Shown piece by piece: positions 26,742-35,102 of a stretch of 64,000 nt of DNA (positions within the stretch are counted from its first letter, which is position 1; each line of letters begins with the position of its first letter). Below the pieces are notes generated by a model. The model was not told the origin of the DNA. It made no database searches and saw only the letters and a program-made list of their open reading frames with translations. The DNA is from Thermogemmatispora tikiterensis (lineage in GTDB: Bacteria > Chloroflexota > Ktedonobacteria > Ktedonobacterales > Ktedonobacteraceae). The stretch spans positions 3,890,671-3,954,670 of the forward strand of contig NZ_MCIF01000002.1 in assembly GCF_003268475.1 (NCBI RefSeq), given 5' to 3'. A program made the position numbers and the translations under genes.

Positions 26742-27601
26742 GCGTTGAAACATCGATAGATGCAATTTTTATTGAAAAAGGAGCGAGAGAGAGACGACCT
26801 CGCAACCGGCTGGCGATGATCCTGGTGGCTTTTCTTGCCATCTTACGCCGCGACCTGGTGGTGACGGGACGGGAGTTCATCCCCTTCCTGATCCAGGTGC
26901 TGCTTCAGCCTCTCTTCTTTCTCTTCATCTTTGGCAAGGTGCTGCCCTCGATTGGTGCCGCCCAGCAGAGCTATGCCTCGCTCCTGCTGCCCGGCATCGT
27001 CGGCCTCACAGTAGTCACGACGGCCCTGCAGGGTGTGACCCTGCCCCTGGTCCTGGATCTGGGCTTTGGACGTGAGATCGATGATCGCCTGTTGGCGCCG
27101 CTGCCGGTGAGCCTGGTGGCGCTCGAAAAGATCCTGTTTGCGGCCCTGCGCGGGCTGATCGCCGGGGCCATCATCTTCCCCTTAGCCTATTGGGTACTGG
27201 GCAGCAATTATAGTGTGCGCACCGATGCCATCGGGGTCATCATCGGCATTATGGTGCTGACGGCTCTGGCTGGGGCTACCCTTGGACTGACCATCGGCAC
27301 GCTGGTGAAGCCTGAGCAAATCGGTCTGATGTTCGCCCTGATCTTTACGCCGCTCATCTTCACTGGCTGCACCTACTATCCCTGGAGTCAGCTCGACGGG
27401 ATTCGCTGGTTCCAGGTGATCACTCTCTTCAATCCTTTGACTTATGCCTGTGAAGGACTGCGCTATGCAATGGTGCCTCCTGTCCACGGCTACACCTTGC
27501 CGACGCTGGGCATCGGCTGGGTGCTGCTGGGCTTGGGCGTGACCTTCGTCGCCTTCCTCGGGCTGGGTATCTATACCTTCCGCCGCGCCGTGGTTAGCTA
27601 A
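26738..27601 (+). CDS. ABC-2 type exporter permease
   Basis: The membrane subunit partnering the ATP-binding protein just upstream, 287 residues. After a charged cytoplasmic N-terminus (about 40 residues) there are about six hydrophobic segments. The ABC2 signature region, LTALAGATLGLTIGTLVKPEQIGLMFALIF in outline, is followed by FTGCTYYPWSQL, as in DrrB-like permeases. The ATG overlaps the previous stop codon (ATGA) with GGAA upstream. The pair would export a lipophilic compound or polyketide-like drug, by family analogy only. Confidence 0.92.
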   Translation: MSVETSIDAIFIEKGARERRPRNRLAMILVAFLAILRRDLVVTGREFIPFLIQVLLQPLFFLFIFGKVLPSIGAAQQSYASLLLPGIVGLTVVTTALQGVTLPLVLDLGFGREIDDRLLAPLPVSLVALEKILFAALRGLIAGAIIFPLAYWVLGSNYSVRTDAIGVIIGIMVLTALAGATLGLTIGTLVKPEQIGLMFALIFTPLIFTGCTYYPWSQLDGIRWFQVITLFNPLTYACEGLRYAMVPPVHGYTLPTLGIGWVLLGLGVTFVAFLGLGIYTFRRAVVS

Positions 27602-27968
27602 GCGGCTGGCAAAGGCAATCCGCCACTGCGGCTTCGCTGATCAGCAAGCGAGCGGTATTGCTTCTGTTCTATCATGCCCTGCCTCCTGGTGTTGTCTGGA
27701 CTCCGTGCTCAGCTTCACCTGGCGGCGGGCCCTTGTTCTGCGACCTGGCTGTCAAGCTGGTGGTAATCTTCTGGCTCTCAGTAGAGGTGGGTGTGAGCCA
27801 GCCTGCAAAAACTTGACGCACTCCCGCTATCTCTGCTACACTTAGACTGTTGCCACAAAACATATTGATATATCAATTACAAGGAAAATGCCCATATTGA
27901 TGGAACTTCCCCGAATGCGTCTCTGAGCCGAAAGCGGGAACGGCGATCAAGAAAAGAGCAGGAGCGCC
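27602..27968 (+). other. Intergenic region before the histidine kinase gene
   Basis: A 367-base region without a gene. Near its right end are the kinase promoter (27813-27842) and a perfect 12-bp palindrome TTGATATATCAA (27865-27876). The palindrome lies downstream of the predicted transcription start, a position suited to a repressor. Confidence 0.5.
27813..27842 (+). promoter_or_regulatory. Promoter for the PAS/GAF histidine kinase gene
   Basis: TTGACG (27813-27818), an 18-base spacer and TACACT (27837-27842). The -10 box is preceded by TGC, making an extended -10. The leader to the ATG is about 120 bases and includes the TTGATATATCAA palindrome. Confidence 0.6.
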
Positions 27969-30269
27969 ATGAGCACATTCCCAGAATTACCACCGGCTCC
28001 CTCTGGGGAAGCGTTTCCTCCACTGCCGGGCGAAGCCGCCGGCATTGAAGAGCGCCTTCGGCGCAGTGAAGAGCGCTATCGCTCACTGGTAGCGGCCACG
28101 GCTCAGATTGTCTGGGTGGCCAGTGCCCAGGGACTGGTCGAAGAGGACTCGCCGTCCTGGCGAGCCTATACCGGGCAGAGCCTTGAGGAGGTCCTGGGAT
28201 TGGGCTGGCTAGAGGCTGTCCACCCTGACGACCGGCCTGGGACGCTGCACGTCTGGTCACAGGCGCTGGCCAGCGGTGGCTTTTACGAGATCGAGTATCG
28301 CATTCGGCGCTACGACGGTGTCTATCGCACCTTTTGGGTACGCGGTGTCCCCGTCCGTGAAGCTGACGGTAGCATTCGCGAATGGGTGGGCACCTGCACG
28401 GACATCACCGACCGCAAGCGGCTTGAAGACGAGCTGGTTCAGACGGCCTACGAGGCGACTCTACGCGCTAATCAGCTAGAGGCGACCTTTGAGGCCATGA
28501 CCGATGCAGTCTTTATCTTTGACTGCGAAGGGCAGATTCTCAGCGTTAACGCCGCGGCCCGCCGCTTCTTGAGCCGCGTGGCGCCGCTCCCTGACAAAGA
28601 GATGACCATCGATGACTATCTGGCCCTGCTTGACCTGCGCGATGCCGCAGGGCAGCCGTTGCCACGTGAGCAGTGGCCATCGCAGCGCCTGCTACGGGGT
28701 GAGGTGCTGGCCGATGCCCCGCTGAGCGATCTCCTCTTGCGTCTGCCCGGCGGTTGCGAGCGGCGGATCAGCGTGAGCGGCTCGCCGGTGCGCGATGACC
28801 GCGGCTGTGTCATCGGGGCTGTGGCCATTGGGCGCGATGTTACCGAGCGCTATCTGCTAGAGCGCCGTACCCACGAGGCTCTGGAGGCCTTGCTTGCTCT
28901 GGCCGAGGCCCTGGTAGAGATCCCTCGCGACCTGGCTGGCCCGCCGCCTCAACAGGCAGGCGCCCCATCCGTCGAGGCAGACGGGTCCTGCACGCAACAG
29001 AGGCACGAAATTACGCACCGCCTGGCGCGACTGATCTGTCAGGTCTTGAACTGCCATCAGGTGGTGATCCTGCACCTGGCGCCGGAGAGCGAAATGCTCC
29101 AGCTCCTGGCCTATGCCGGTGATGAAGGCGCTGGCGAGCGCTGGCAACACTGGCTGTCTGCGGATTGTTCCGCTGAGCCCCAGCTCACTCTCTGTTTCTC
29201 CCCCGAGGCTGTTGCTGCCTTAAGGGCTGATCGCTTGCTTGGTCAGCGCGGAGCTGACGGCAGGGTTGTTCCGATCGAGGTTGGTGAGCGTTATACGGCA
29301 GTGATTGCCCCGATGCTCATTGACCAGCAGCTGATTGGCCTGATCCGCATTCAGCAGGCCGAGCGTGAGCACGAATATAGTGCCGAAGAGATGGCGCTTG
29401 TCAGGGCCGTGGCCCGTCTGGCGGCCCTGGTCACTGAGCACGAGCGTCTCTTGCACGAGCGAGCGGAAGCGCGCGCCAATGAGCTGGCTCTGCGTGAGAG
29501 CAACCGTCGTATGGATGAGTTTCTCAGTATCGCCAGCCACGAATTCAGGACCCCGCTGACCACCATCAAGGGCAATGTCCAGCTTGCCCGGCGCCATCTG
29601 CAGCGCCTGTCCCTGACCGCTGAGCTGCGTGAAAAACTGGCCATCGTCCAGGAGCTGCTGGAACGAACAGACCGCCAGACCGGCCTGCTCACGCGCCTGG
29701 TGCGCGACTTACTGGAATCCTCGCGGGCCCAGGCTGATCGCCTTGTGGTGCAGCGTCGGCCTGAGAATCTGCTATCCATTGTCCGTCAGACGGTGAGCGA
29801 TCTGCAGTCGACAGCGACTCAGCGGCGTATTCGTCTGCTGGTGGCTGGCCAGGAGCTGGGACTGGAGAACGAGCCAGCGCCCATCATGGTGCTGGCTGAT
29901 GCTGAGAGCATCGGCCTCGTTATCACCAACTATCTCACCAACGCCATTAAGTACTCGCCACGCGAGAGTCCGATCGAAGTCTCAATTGAGTGTGAAGAAT
30001 GCCAGGCTCGTGTCTCTGTACGTGATCAGGGGCCGGGTCTTCCTCTCGCCGAGCAGCGGCGCATCTGGGAGCGCTTCTACCGCGTTCCTGGCGTCCAGGC
30101 CCAAGGGAGCGCCAGCCCTGGTCTTGGCCTGGGCCTGCACATCTGTAAAACCATTATTGAGCGTCACCAGGGGAGCGTCGGTGTCTCCAGTCAGCCTGGA
30201 GCCGGATCAACCTTCTGGTTTACTCTGCCCCTGCTGACAGATGCTGGTGAGGGCGCAGACCAGCGATAG
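27969..30269 (+). CDS. PAS-PAS-GAF sensor histidine kinase (orphan)
   Basis: The protein has 766 residues and no membrane segment, so it is probably a cytoplasmic sensor. The first PAS (about 35-150) has the PAS-fold WRAYTGQSLEEVLGLGW and the PAC-type GTCTDITDRKRLE. A second PAS follows (about 165-300, ending IGRDVTERYLLE), then a GAF-like region (about 330-500). The HisKA box is SIASHEFRTPLTT with His524 as the phosphorylation site. The HATPase_c domain shows NAIKYSP (N box), DQGPGLP (G1), WERFYR (F box) and GLGLGLHICK (G2). No response regulator gene is adjacent. AGGAG lies four bases before the ATG. Confidence 0.95.
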   Translation: MSTFPELPPAPSGEAFPPLPGEAAGIEERLRRSEERYRSLVAATAQIVWVASAQGLVEEDSPSWRAYTGQSLEEVLGLGWLEAVHPDDRPGTLHVWSQALASGGFYEIEYRIRRYDGVYRTFWVRGVPVREADGSIREWVGTCTDITDRKRLEDELVQTAYEATLRANQLEATFEAMTDAVFIFDCEGQILSVNAAARRFLSRVAPLPDKEMTIDDYLALLDLRDAAGQPLPREQWPSQRLLRGEVLADAPLSDLLLRLPGGCERRISVSGSPVRDDRGCVIGAVAIGRDVTERYLLERRTHEALEALLALAEALVEIPRDLAGPPPQQAGAPSVEADGSCTQQRHEITHRLARLICQVLNCHQVVILHLAPESEMLQLLAYAGDEGAGERWQHWLSADCSAEPQLTLCFSPEAVAALRADRLLGQRGADGRVVPIEVGERYTAVIAPMLIDQQLIGLIRIQQAEREHEYSAEEMALVRAVARLAALVTEHERLLHERAEARANELALRESNRRMDEFLSIASHEFRTPLTTIKGNVQLARRHLQRLSLTAELREKLAIVQELLERTDRQTGLLTRLVRDLLESSRAQADRLVVQRRPENLLSIVRQTVSDLQSTATQRRIRLLVAGQELGLENEPAPIMVLADAESIGLVITNYLTNAIKYSPRESPIEVSIECEECQARVSVRDQGPGLPLAEQRRIWERFYRVPGVQAQGSASPGLGLGLHICKTIIERHQGSVGVSSQPGAGSTFWFTLPLLTDAGEGADQR

Positions 30270-30588
30270 CGCGTCCTTGCTTGTTGACCAGCCGCAGGTC
30301 TCTATCTGGCCTGTCTGCTTGACTGCTTGACAGAAACGGCTCCGTTTTCTAAGCTAAAAGTGTCAGCCAGATCAACCCATCGCTCGTCGTCTCTCGCAAT
30401 AGCTCATCAACCAATCTGCCCCTGTCGTCCGCCGCTGACTTGTCGGTAGCCGTTGCCTTGCTCATCCAGGAGTAAGGGCGGTCAGAGAGGGCCGGCGGCT
30501 TTGGAGGACGAGCATCTCAAGCGAAGGCTGGAACAAGCCGATTGTTCCAGTAGGGACGAAGTAATCCAGCAGGGGGCTGAGTTCTGGT
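30270..30588 (+). other. Intergenic region before the repeat-protein gene
   Basis: The region holds an imperfect hairpin at 30332-30350 (AGAAACGG-ct-CCGTTTTCT, with a short T-run in its right arm) that could terminate the histidine kinase transcript. It overlaps TTGACA (30327-30332), which has TAAGCT 17 bases downstream and may be a promoter for the repeat-protein gene. Both readings are weak. Confidence 0.35.
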
Positions 30589-32526
30589 ATGATCGACCAT
30601 CATGATATGCGACAAGATGCCGAGTGGGCCGCGGCACAGCTTGAGCGTGGCCATCTTCTCGCGAAGCTGTCCACTGGCGATCGGCAACAACAGCTGAGTG
30701 AAGCCATAGCCTGCTACGAGGCGGCGTTGCAGGTCTACAGGCGGGAGGAGTATCCGCGCGAGTGGGCCTCTGCCCAGAAAGGGCTGGGGGATGCGCTGGC
30801 CCAACTGGCCGCAGGCGAGCGCGAAGCGAATCTGAGGCGAGCCATAGCCTGCTACGAGGCGGCGTTACAGGTCTACAGGCGGGAGGAGTATCCGCGCGAG
30901 TGGGCGCAGCTTCAGCACAATCTGGGCACCGTCTACAGCCAGCTGCCGGGCAGAGAACGAGGCGAGCAGCTGAGGCGGGCCATAGCCTGCTATAAAGCGG
31001 CCCTCAGCGTCTTCCGCGGCGAACAGTTTGCCTTCCAGCGCGCGATCACCCTGCAGAGCCTGGGTAATGCCTGGGGGGATCTGCCAGCGGGGGGGCGTCA
31101 TCGCAACCTGAAAAGAGCCATAGCCTGCTACAAGGCGGCCCTCCGCCTCTGCGATCGCCAGAAGCATCCTCTGGAGTGGGCACGCCTCCAGAACAATCTG
31201 GGCACGGCCTATCTGAGTCTGCCCGCGCGCGATCGTCGCCCGCGGCTGGAACGCGCTATTGCCTGCTACGAGGCCGCCCTGCAGATATATACCCATGTTA
31301 CCCATCCCTACGAGTGGGCGACGGTGCAACAGAATCGCGGCAATGCCTATCTTCAGCTGCCTGGTCAGCCACGTCGTGTCAATATCGAACGCGCCATCAT
31401 GTGCTACCAGGCGGCCCGACGAGTCTTTACCCGCGATGCCTATCCGTGGGAGTGGGCGCGGCTCCAGAGCAATCTCGGTATTGCCTATGCCGGGCTGGCC
31501 AGTGTAGGAGAGGAGCAGGAGCGGCATTCCTATCTGGAGCGGGCCTTGATTTGCCTCCAGGCTGCGCTGGAGATACGCACGTCTGAGACGGCGCCGCTCG
31601 ACTGGGCGGCGACGCAGCTCAACCTGGGCAATGTCTACCGCAGTCTACCCGGGCGCAAACGTCAGGAATATCTGGCGCGGGCCATCGACTGCTACCGGGC
31701 GGCCCTGCGTATCTATAGCCGGAGCAGCCATCCCGTTGAGTGGGCGCTGACGCAGAGCAATCTCGGTAACGCCTATGCCGACTGTCTGGGGCCGGCGCGC
31801 TACACCTTCTTGCACAAGGCCATTGCGGCCTATCGGGCAGCGCTGCAGGTCTACACACGCGAAGCTTTCCCATATGAATGGGCCAGAGTGCAGCACAACC
31901 TGGGTGTAGCTCTGCGGCAACTGGCAGGTCACCAGCCTGGTCTGCTGCGCCAGGCGATACGCTGTTATCAGGCAGCGTTGCAGGTCTTGGCGCGCGAAGG
32001 CCATCCCGAAGAATGGGCCCAGCTCCAGCGTGCTCTGGGCGATGCCTGGAGCAGCCTGCGCGAGGGCAATCGCTACCGTCATCTGCGGCAGGCCATAGCC
32101 TGCTATACGGCGGCCCTGGAGGTCTACCGGCCCGACAGCACTCCTACCCTCTGGGCGGCCACCGTGCAGGCGCTGGGTAGGGCCTACCGCCGTCTGCCAG
32201 CCCGAGGCAGGAGCCGTCAGGTAGCGCTGCGCCAGGCTTTGGCCTGCTACGATCAGGCCCTGCAGGTCTACACGCGCGAGACTTTCCCTTGTGAATGGGC
32301 CCAGCTACAATTTGAACGCGGCAAGACCTATAGCCAGCTGGGGCGCGATCCTCGCAGCAGGAGTGGCTACCTGGAGCAGGCGCGTAACTGCTACCGGGCG
32401 GCTTTGCGCGTCTTCTATCGCCTGCAGATGGATCGCCAGGCCGCGGCAGTGGATCAGGCCCTCAGTCGTCTCCGGAAAGCCCAGGCGCTGCAGTTCCGGC
32501 CTCATCTGCCGTACCATCGCCCATGA
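30589..32526 (+). CDS. TPR-like protein with 13 tandem 46-residue repeats
   Basis: The protein has 645 residues made almost wholly of about 12 full repeats and one partial repeat. The consensus is 'RAI.CY.AAL.VY.RE..P.EWA..Q.NLG.AY..LP...R...L'. This resembles the TPR variant found in cyanobacteria and Chloroflexi, often tied to CHAT or signalling proteins, although no CHAT domain is present here. The first two repeats are nearly identical at the DNA level (65 bases, one mismatch), showing recent duplication. There is no signal peptide. It is likely a protein-protein interaction scaffold; partners are unknown. A strong bidirectional terminator follows. Confidence 0.88.
   Translation: MIDHHDMRQDAEWAAAQLERGHLLAKLSTGDRQQQLSEAIACYEAALQVYRREEYPREWASAQKGLGDALAQLAAGEREANLRRAIACYEAALQVYRREEYPREWAQLQHNLGTVYSQLPGRERGEQLRRAIACYKAALSVFRGEQFAFQRAITLQSLGNAWGDLPAGGRHRNLKRAIACYKAALRLCDRQKHPLEWARLQNNLGTAYLSLPARDRRPRLERAIACYEAALQIYTHVTHPYEWATVQQNRGNAYLQLPGQPRRVNIERAIMCYQAARRVFTRDAYPWEWARLQSNLGIAYAGLASVGEEQERHSYLERALICLQAALEIRTSETAPLDWAATQLNLGNVYRSLPGRKRQEYLARAIDCYRAALRIYSRSSHPVEWALTQSNLGNAYADCLGPARYTFLHKAIAAYRAALQVYTREAFPYEWARVQHNLGVALRQLAGHQPGLLRQAIRCYQAALQVLAREGHPEEWAQLQRALGDAWSSLREGNRYRHLRQAIACYTAALEVYRPDSTPTLWAATVQALGRAYRRLPARGRSRQVALRQALACYDQALQVYTRETFPCEWAQLQFERGKTYSQLGRDPRSRSGYLEQARNCYRAALRVFYRLQMDRQAAAVDQALSRLRKAQALQFRPHLPYHRP
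30703..30905 (+). repeat. Direct repeat inside the TPR-like gene
   Basis: Bases 30703-30767 and 30841-30905 match over 65 bases with a single G/A difference. The spacing is 138 bases, exactly 46 codons, one protein repeat unit. Confidence 0.9.
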
Positions 32527-32573
32527 GCCTGAGAGAGGGGGATGGCTCGGGCCGACTCAGGCAAGAGAAAACA

Positions 32574-32603
32574 AAGCCGCAGCCTCGTCTGAGGCTGCGG
32601 CTT
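32574..32603. terminator. Bidirectional rho-independent terminator
   Basis: A perfect 13-bp stem (AAGCCGCAGCCTC / GAGGCTGCGGCTT) with the four-base loop GTCT. It sits between the convergent TPR-like and alpha/beta hydrolase genes. T/C-rich bases follow on the plus side and A-rich bases precede it, so it can serve both directions. Confidence 0.88.
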
Positions 32604-32675
32604 CTTCTGTACGTTACTGCTCAAACCCAGAGACCCGCAGGGGCTGCCTGGAAGACTCACATCTCACAAGGTCAC

Positions 32676-33629
32676 CTAGACGGCGCTGCCAACAAAGGAG
32701 CGAAGCAGCGAATGGAAGGTCTCCGGCTGTTCCTCGTGCGGATGCTCACCGCAGCGTTCAAGGACGTGCGTTTCAAGCTGAGGATTGATGCGTTTGAAGG
32801 CGGCGCTGACGCCGGCGCCGTTGCGTCCCCAGAGCGCCATCACCGGCACAGTCAGGCGCGCAAGCGGTTCACTGACGTCGGCATGCAGTTTGCCAGCCAG
32901 GAGATCGGCCACCGGGAAGCGCGCATCGGGCTGATGAGCGCTGATATAGGTATATTCGATCAGCTCATCGCTGATGAGAGAGGGGTCATAGTAGGCCCGC
33001 TCTTCGTAGTAATTGCGGATCGCGCGCCGGGTCGTCAGTAGATTGTAGGCAAACTGACCCACGAGCGGCAGACGCAAACCGAAGCGCATGGCCACTTGCA
33101 GCGGACTTGGGGAAGGCTCTTCGAGCATCGTCTCTGGGGGCGAAACCAGAACCAGCCGCTCGTAGCTGCCCGGATGGCGGTAGGCGTCGGCGATGGCGTA
33201 GGCCCCGCTCAATCCGCGCGCCACAACGAGAGCCGGTGCACGCACCGCCTCGCGCAGGAAATCGCTGAGCAGATCACTGAGGATCTGCGGCTCATAGGCA
33301 ATGGCCGGACGGTCGGAGAGGCCAAAGCCAAGCAGGTCCAGGGCATAGACGCGAAAGTCTTGAGCCAGAGCCTCAATATTGCGTCGCCACTCGTAGGACG
33401 AGGCGCCAGGCCCAAGGCCGTGCACGAGCACCAGAGGCTTCGCTTCGCGCGCTCCCTGCATGGTGTAGAAGACATCACCATATTTCCAAGGATAGCGGCG
33501 CCCCTCTCCGGCAAGGCCGGGACTCAGCTCGCCGGCCAGTGCTTCTGTAATCTTATTGACCACCGCCACCGTCCCCAGCACACCACTGGCAATGAGGCCG
33601 GTCGCCACAATTTTCCCTCTGATTTTCAT
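32676..33629 (-). CDS. Alpha/beta-hydrolase-fold protein lacking the nucleophile Ser
   Basis: The protein has 317 residues. An N-terminal hydrophobic stretch (residues about 8-27) could be a signal anchor. The fold is clear: LVLVHGLGPGASSYEWRRN (oxyanion region), ALDLLGFGLSDRP, and a late HPHEEQPE with the catalytic-type His. The nucleophile elbow reads ARGLSG: the position normally held by Ser (G-x-S-x-G or A-S-S-L-S in relatives) is Gly139. Either Ser141 takes over or the protein is non-catalytic. AAGGAG precedes the ATG at eight bases. The gene converges on the TPR-like gene. Confidence 0.85.
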   Translation of the reverse strand: MKIRGKIVATGLIASGVLGTVAVVNKITEALAGELSPGLAGEGRRYPWKYGDVFYTMQGAREAKPLVLVHGLGPGASSYEWRRNIEALAQDFRVYALDLLGFGLSDRPAIAYEPQILSDLLSDFLREAVRAPALVVARGLSGAYAIADAYRHPGSYERLVLVSPPETMLEEPSPSPLQVAMRFGLRLPLVGQFAYNLLTTRRAIRNYYEERAYYDPSLISDELIEYTYISAHQPDARFPVADLLAGKLHADVSEPLARLTVPVMALWGRNGAGVSAAFKRINPQLETHVLERCGEHPHEEQPETFHSLLRSFVGSAV

Positions 33630-34114
33630 AAGAATACTCCTTATGTCCCTCTGTCACTCACTAGAAAAAACTTAGTGTAGTTTTGCTCGCGAATAGGTTG
33701 CAGCTATCCACCAGGAAAGGACAGCGCGAAGCATCGGCTGCTCTCCTGATGGTAGCCGTTTGCTGCCGGCGCCGTCCACGTCGCCAGGCATAGTCGTGGG
33801 TCAACCGTAATATATCACGTGGGCTGAAGGAGGGGGAGAGCGGGATCAGCCAAGGAGGAGAAAGGCGCTAACCGAGGAAGGCCCAGGCCAGCCCTTGCGC
33901 ACCAGGTCCGCCATATGTTAAACTCTACTATAGATGGTGAGAGCGGTTCCTCTACCGTTCTCCTCCATCGTTTTCCTTCTCTAACCGTTTCCCCTGTCTC
34001 TGCTACTGCCCCTGCAAAAGGGGCCTTTGTGCGTAGTAAGCCTGTTCTGTGATCGGTACCGGACCTGCTCTCTACGCGCCGTCTTGTGTTGATGTCTGGC
34101 TGGTGAGGACCAGT
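33630..34114. other. Divergent intergenic region
   Basis: About 485 bases between the minus-strand hydrolase gene and the plus-strand methyltransferase gene. Possible -10 boxes are CTACACTAAG on the minus strand near 33675 and TATAGA near 33930 on the plus strand. No -35 partner is convincing and no gene is seen. Confidence 0.35.
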
Positions 34115-34921
34115 ATGACCTATTGTGTTGGTGAGTATTACGAGCGAGCTGAGGATTACGATCTGGAATATCAAAGCCAGAGCGAACAAGATGTTCCCTT
34201 CTGGCATGGATTGATCGAAGAATATCGGCCTCGGCATGTGCTGGAACTGGCCTGTGGCAGCGGGCGCATTGGCCTGCCCCTGGCGCGCAGTTTCCCCGAA
34301 CTCCTCATTGAGGGCCTGGATAGCTCGCCCCAGATGCTCGCCGCCTACCGGCGCAAGCTCGGAGGCGAGCCGCTGGAGGTTCAACGCCGGGTCATCCTCC
34401 ATGAGGGCGACATGCGTAACTATCACTTGCCCGCCTGCGGCAACTTTGACCTGATTTTCTTGCCTTTCAACTCGGCAGGTCATCTTTATACTATAGAAGA
34501 GCAGTTAGCAACCTTTCATTGCACATACGACCATCTGGCGCCTGGAGGGCGCTTTGTTATCGATGTGCTGCTGCCCAACCTCGATTATCTGAGCGCCGCC
34601 CTCAATCGTCCCACCCAGCTCTATCTGGAAGACGAAATCGGCGACCCCGCCAGCGAAAGTACCCTGCTCATCTACAGCAGCCGTCGCTACGATCCATGTG
34701 AGCAGCTTGAGCACATGGTCTGGATTCACGAACGCTTCTCCGAGCAAGGGGAGAACGAGCGCTATCTCACCCAGCTCGATCTCCACATGTACTTTCCGCG
34801 TGAGTTACAGCTACTCTTTCTCGCCAGCGGTTTCGCCGTAGAGGCCATCTATGGTGATTACGAGCGGCGGCCTTTTGGTAAAGGTACCAGGCAGATTATT
34901 GTTGGGCGCAAGAGAACGTAG
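34115..34921 (+). CDS. Class I SAM-dependent methyltransferase
   Basis: The protein has 268 residues from the ATG of MTYCVGEYYERAEDYD, preceded by GAGGA; the frame extends upstream without a good site. The SAM-binding motif I is VLELACGSGRIGLPLA, motif II EGLDSSPQML, and the acidic post-motif is HEGDMRNY, then FDLIFLPFNS. These indicate a Rossmann-like methyltransferase of the general Methyltransf_25 type. The C-terminal half (YLEDEIGDP through IYGDYERRPFGKGT) resembles the small group methylating sugars or small metabolites, but the substrate is unknown. Confidence 0.87.
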   Translation: MTYCVGEYYERAEDYDLEYQSQSEQDVPFWHGLIEEYRPRHVLELACGSGRIGLPLARSFPELLIEGLDSSPQMLAAYRRKLGGEPLEVQRRVILHEGDMRNYHLPACGNFDLIFLPFNSAGHLYTIEEQLATFHCTYDHLAPGGRFVIDVLLPNLDYLSAALNRPTQLYLEDEIGDPASESTLLIYSSRRYDPCEQLEHMVWIHERFSEQGENERYLTQLDLHMYFPRELQLLFLASGFAVEAIYGDYERRPFGKGTRQIIVGRKRT

Positions 34922-35102
34922 TATGAGGAGGGTAGAATAATAGAGTAGGTAGATAGATCGATCCAGTTAGCCAAGGGCACTCCAATCGGACTGACGGCTC
35001 TTGGTCCCTGGTCCCTGGTCCACGTCTCTGTTGCAATTGCCAAACTCCACCCTGCCTGTCTCCAAGTGAGCGGGAGAGCGGGAAGGGAGGGACAGCCATC
35101 TC

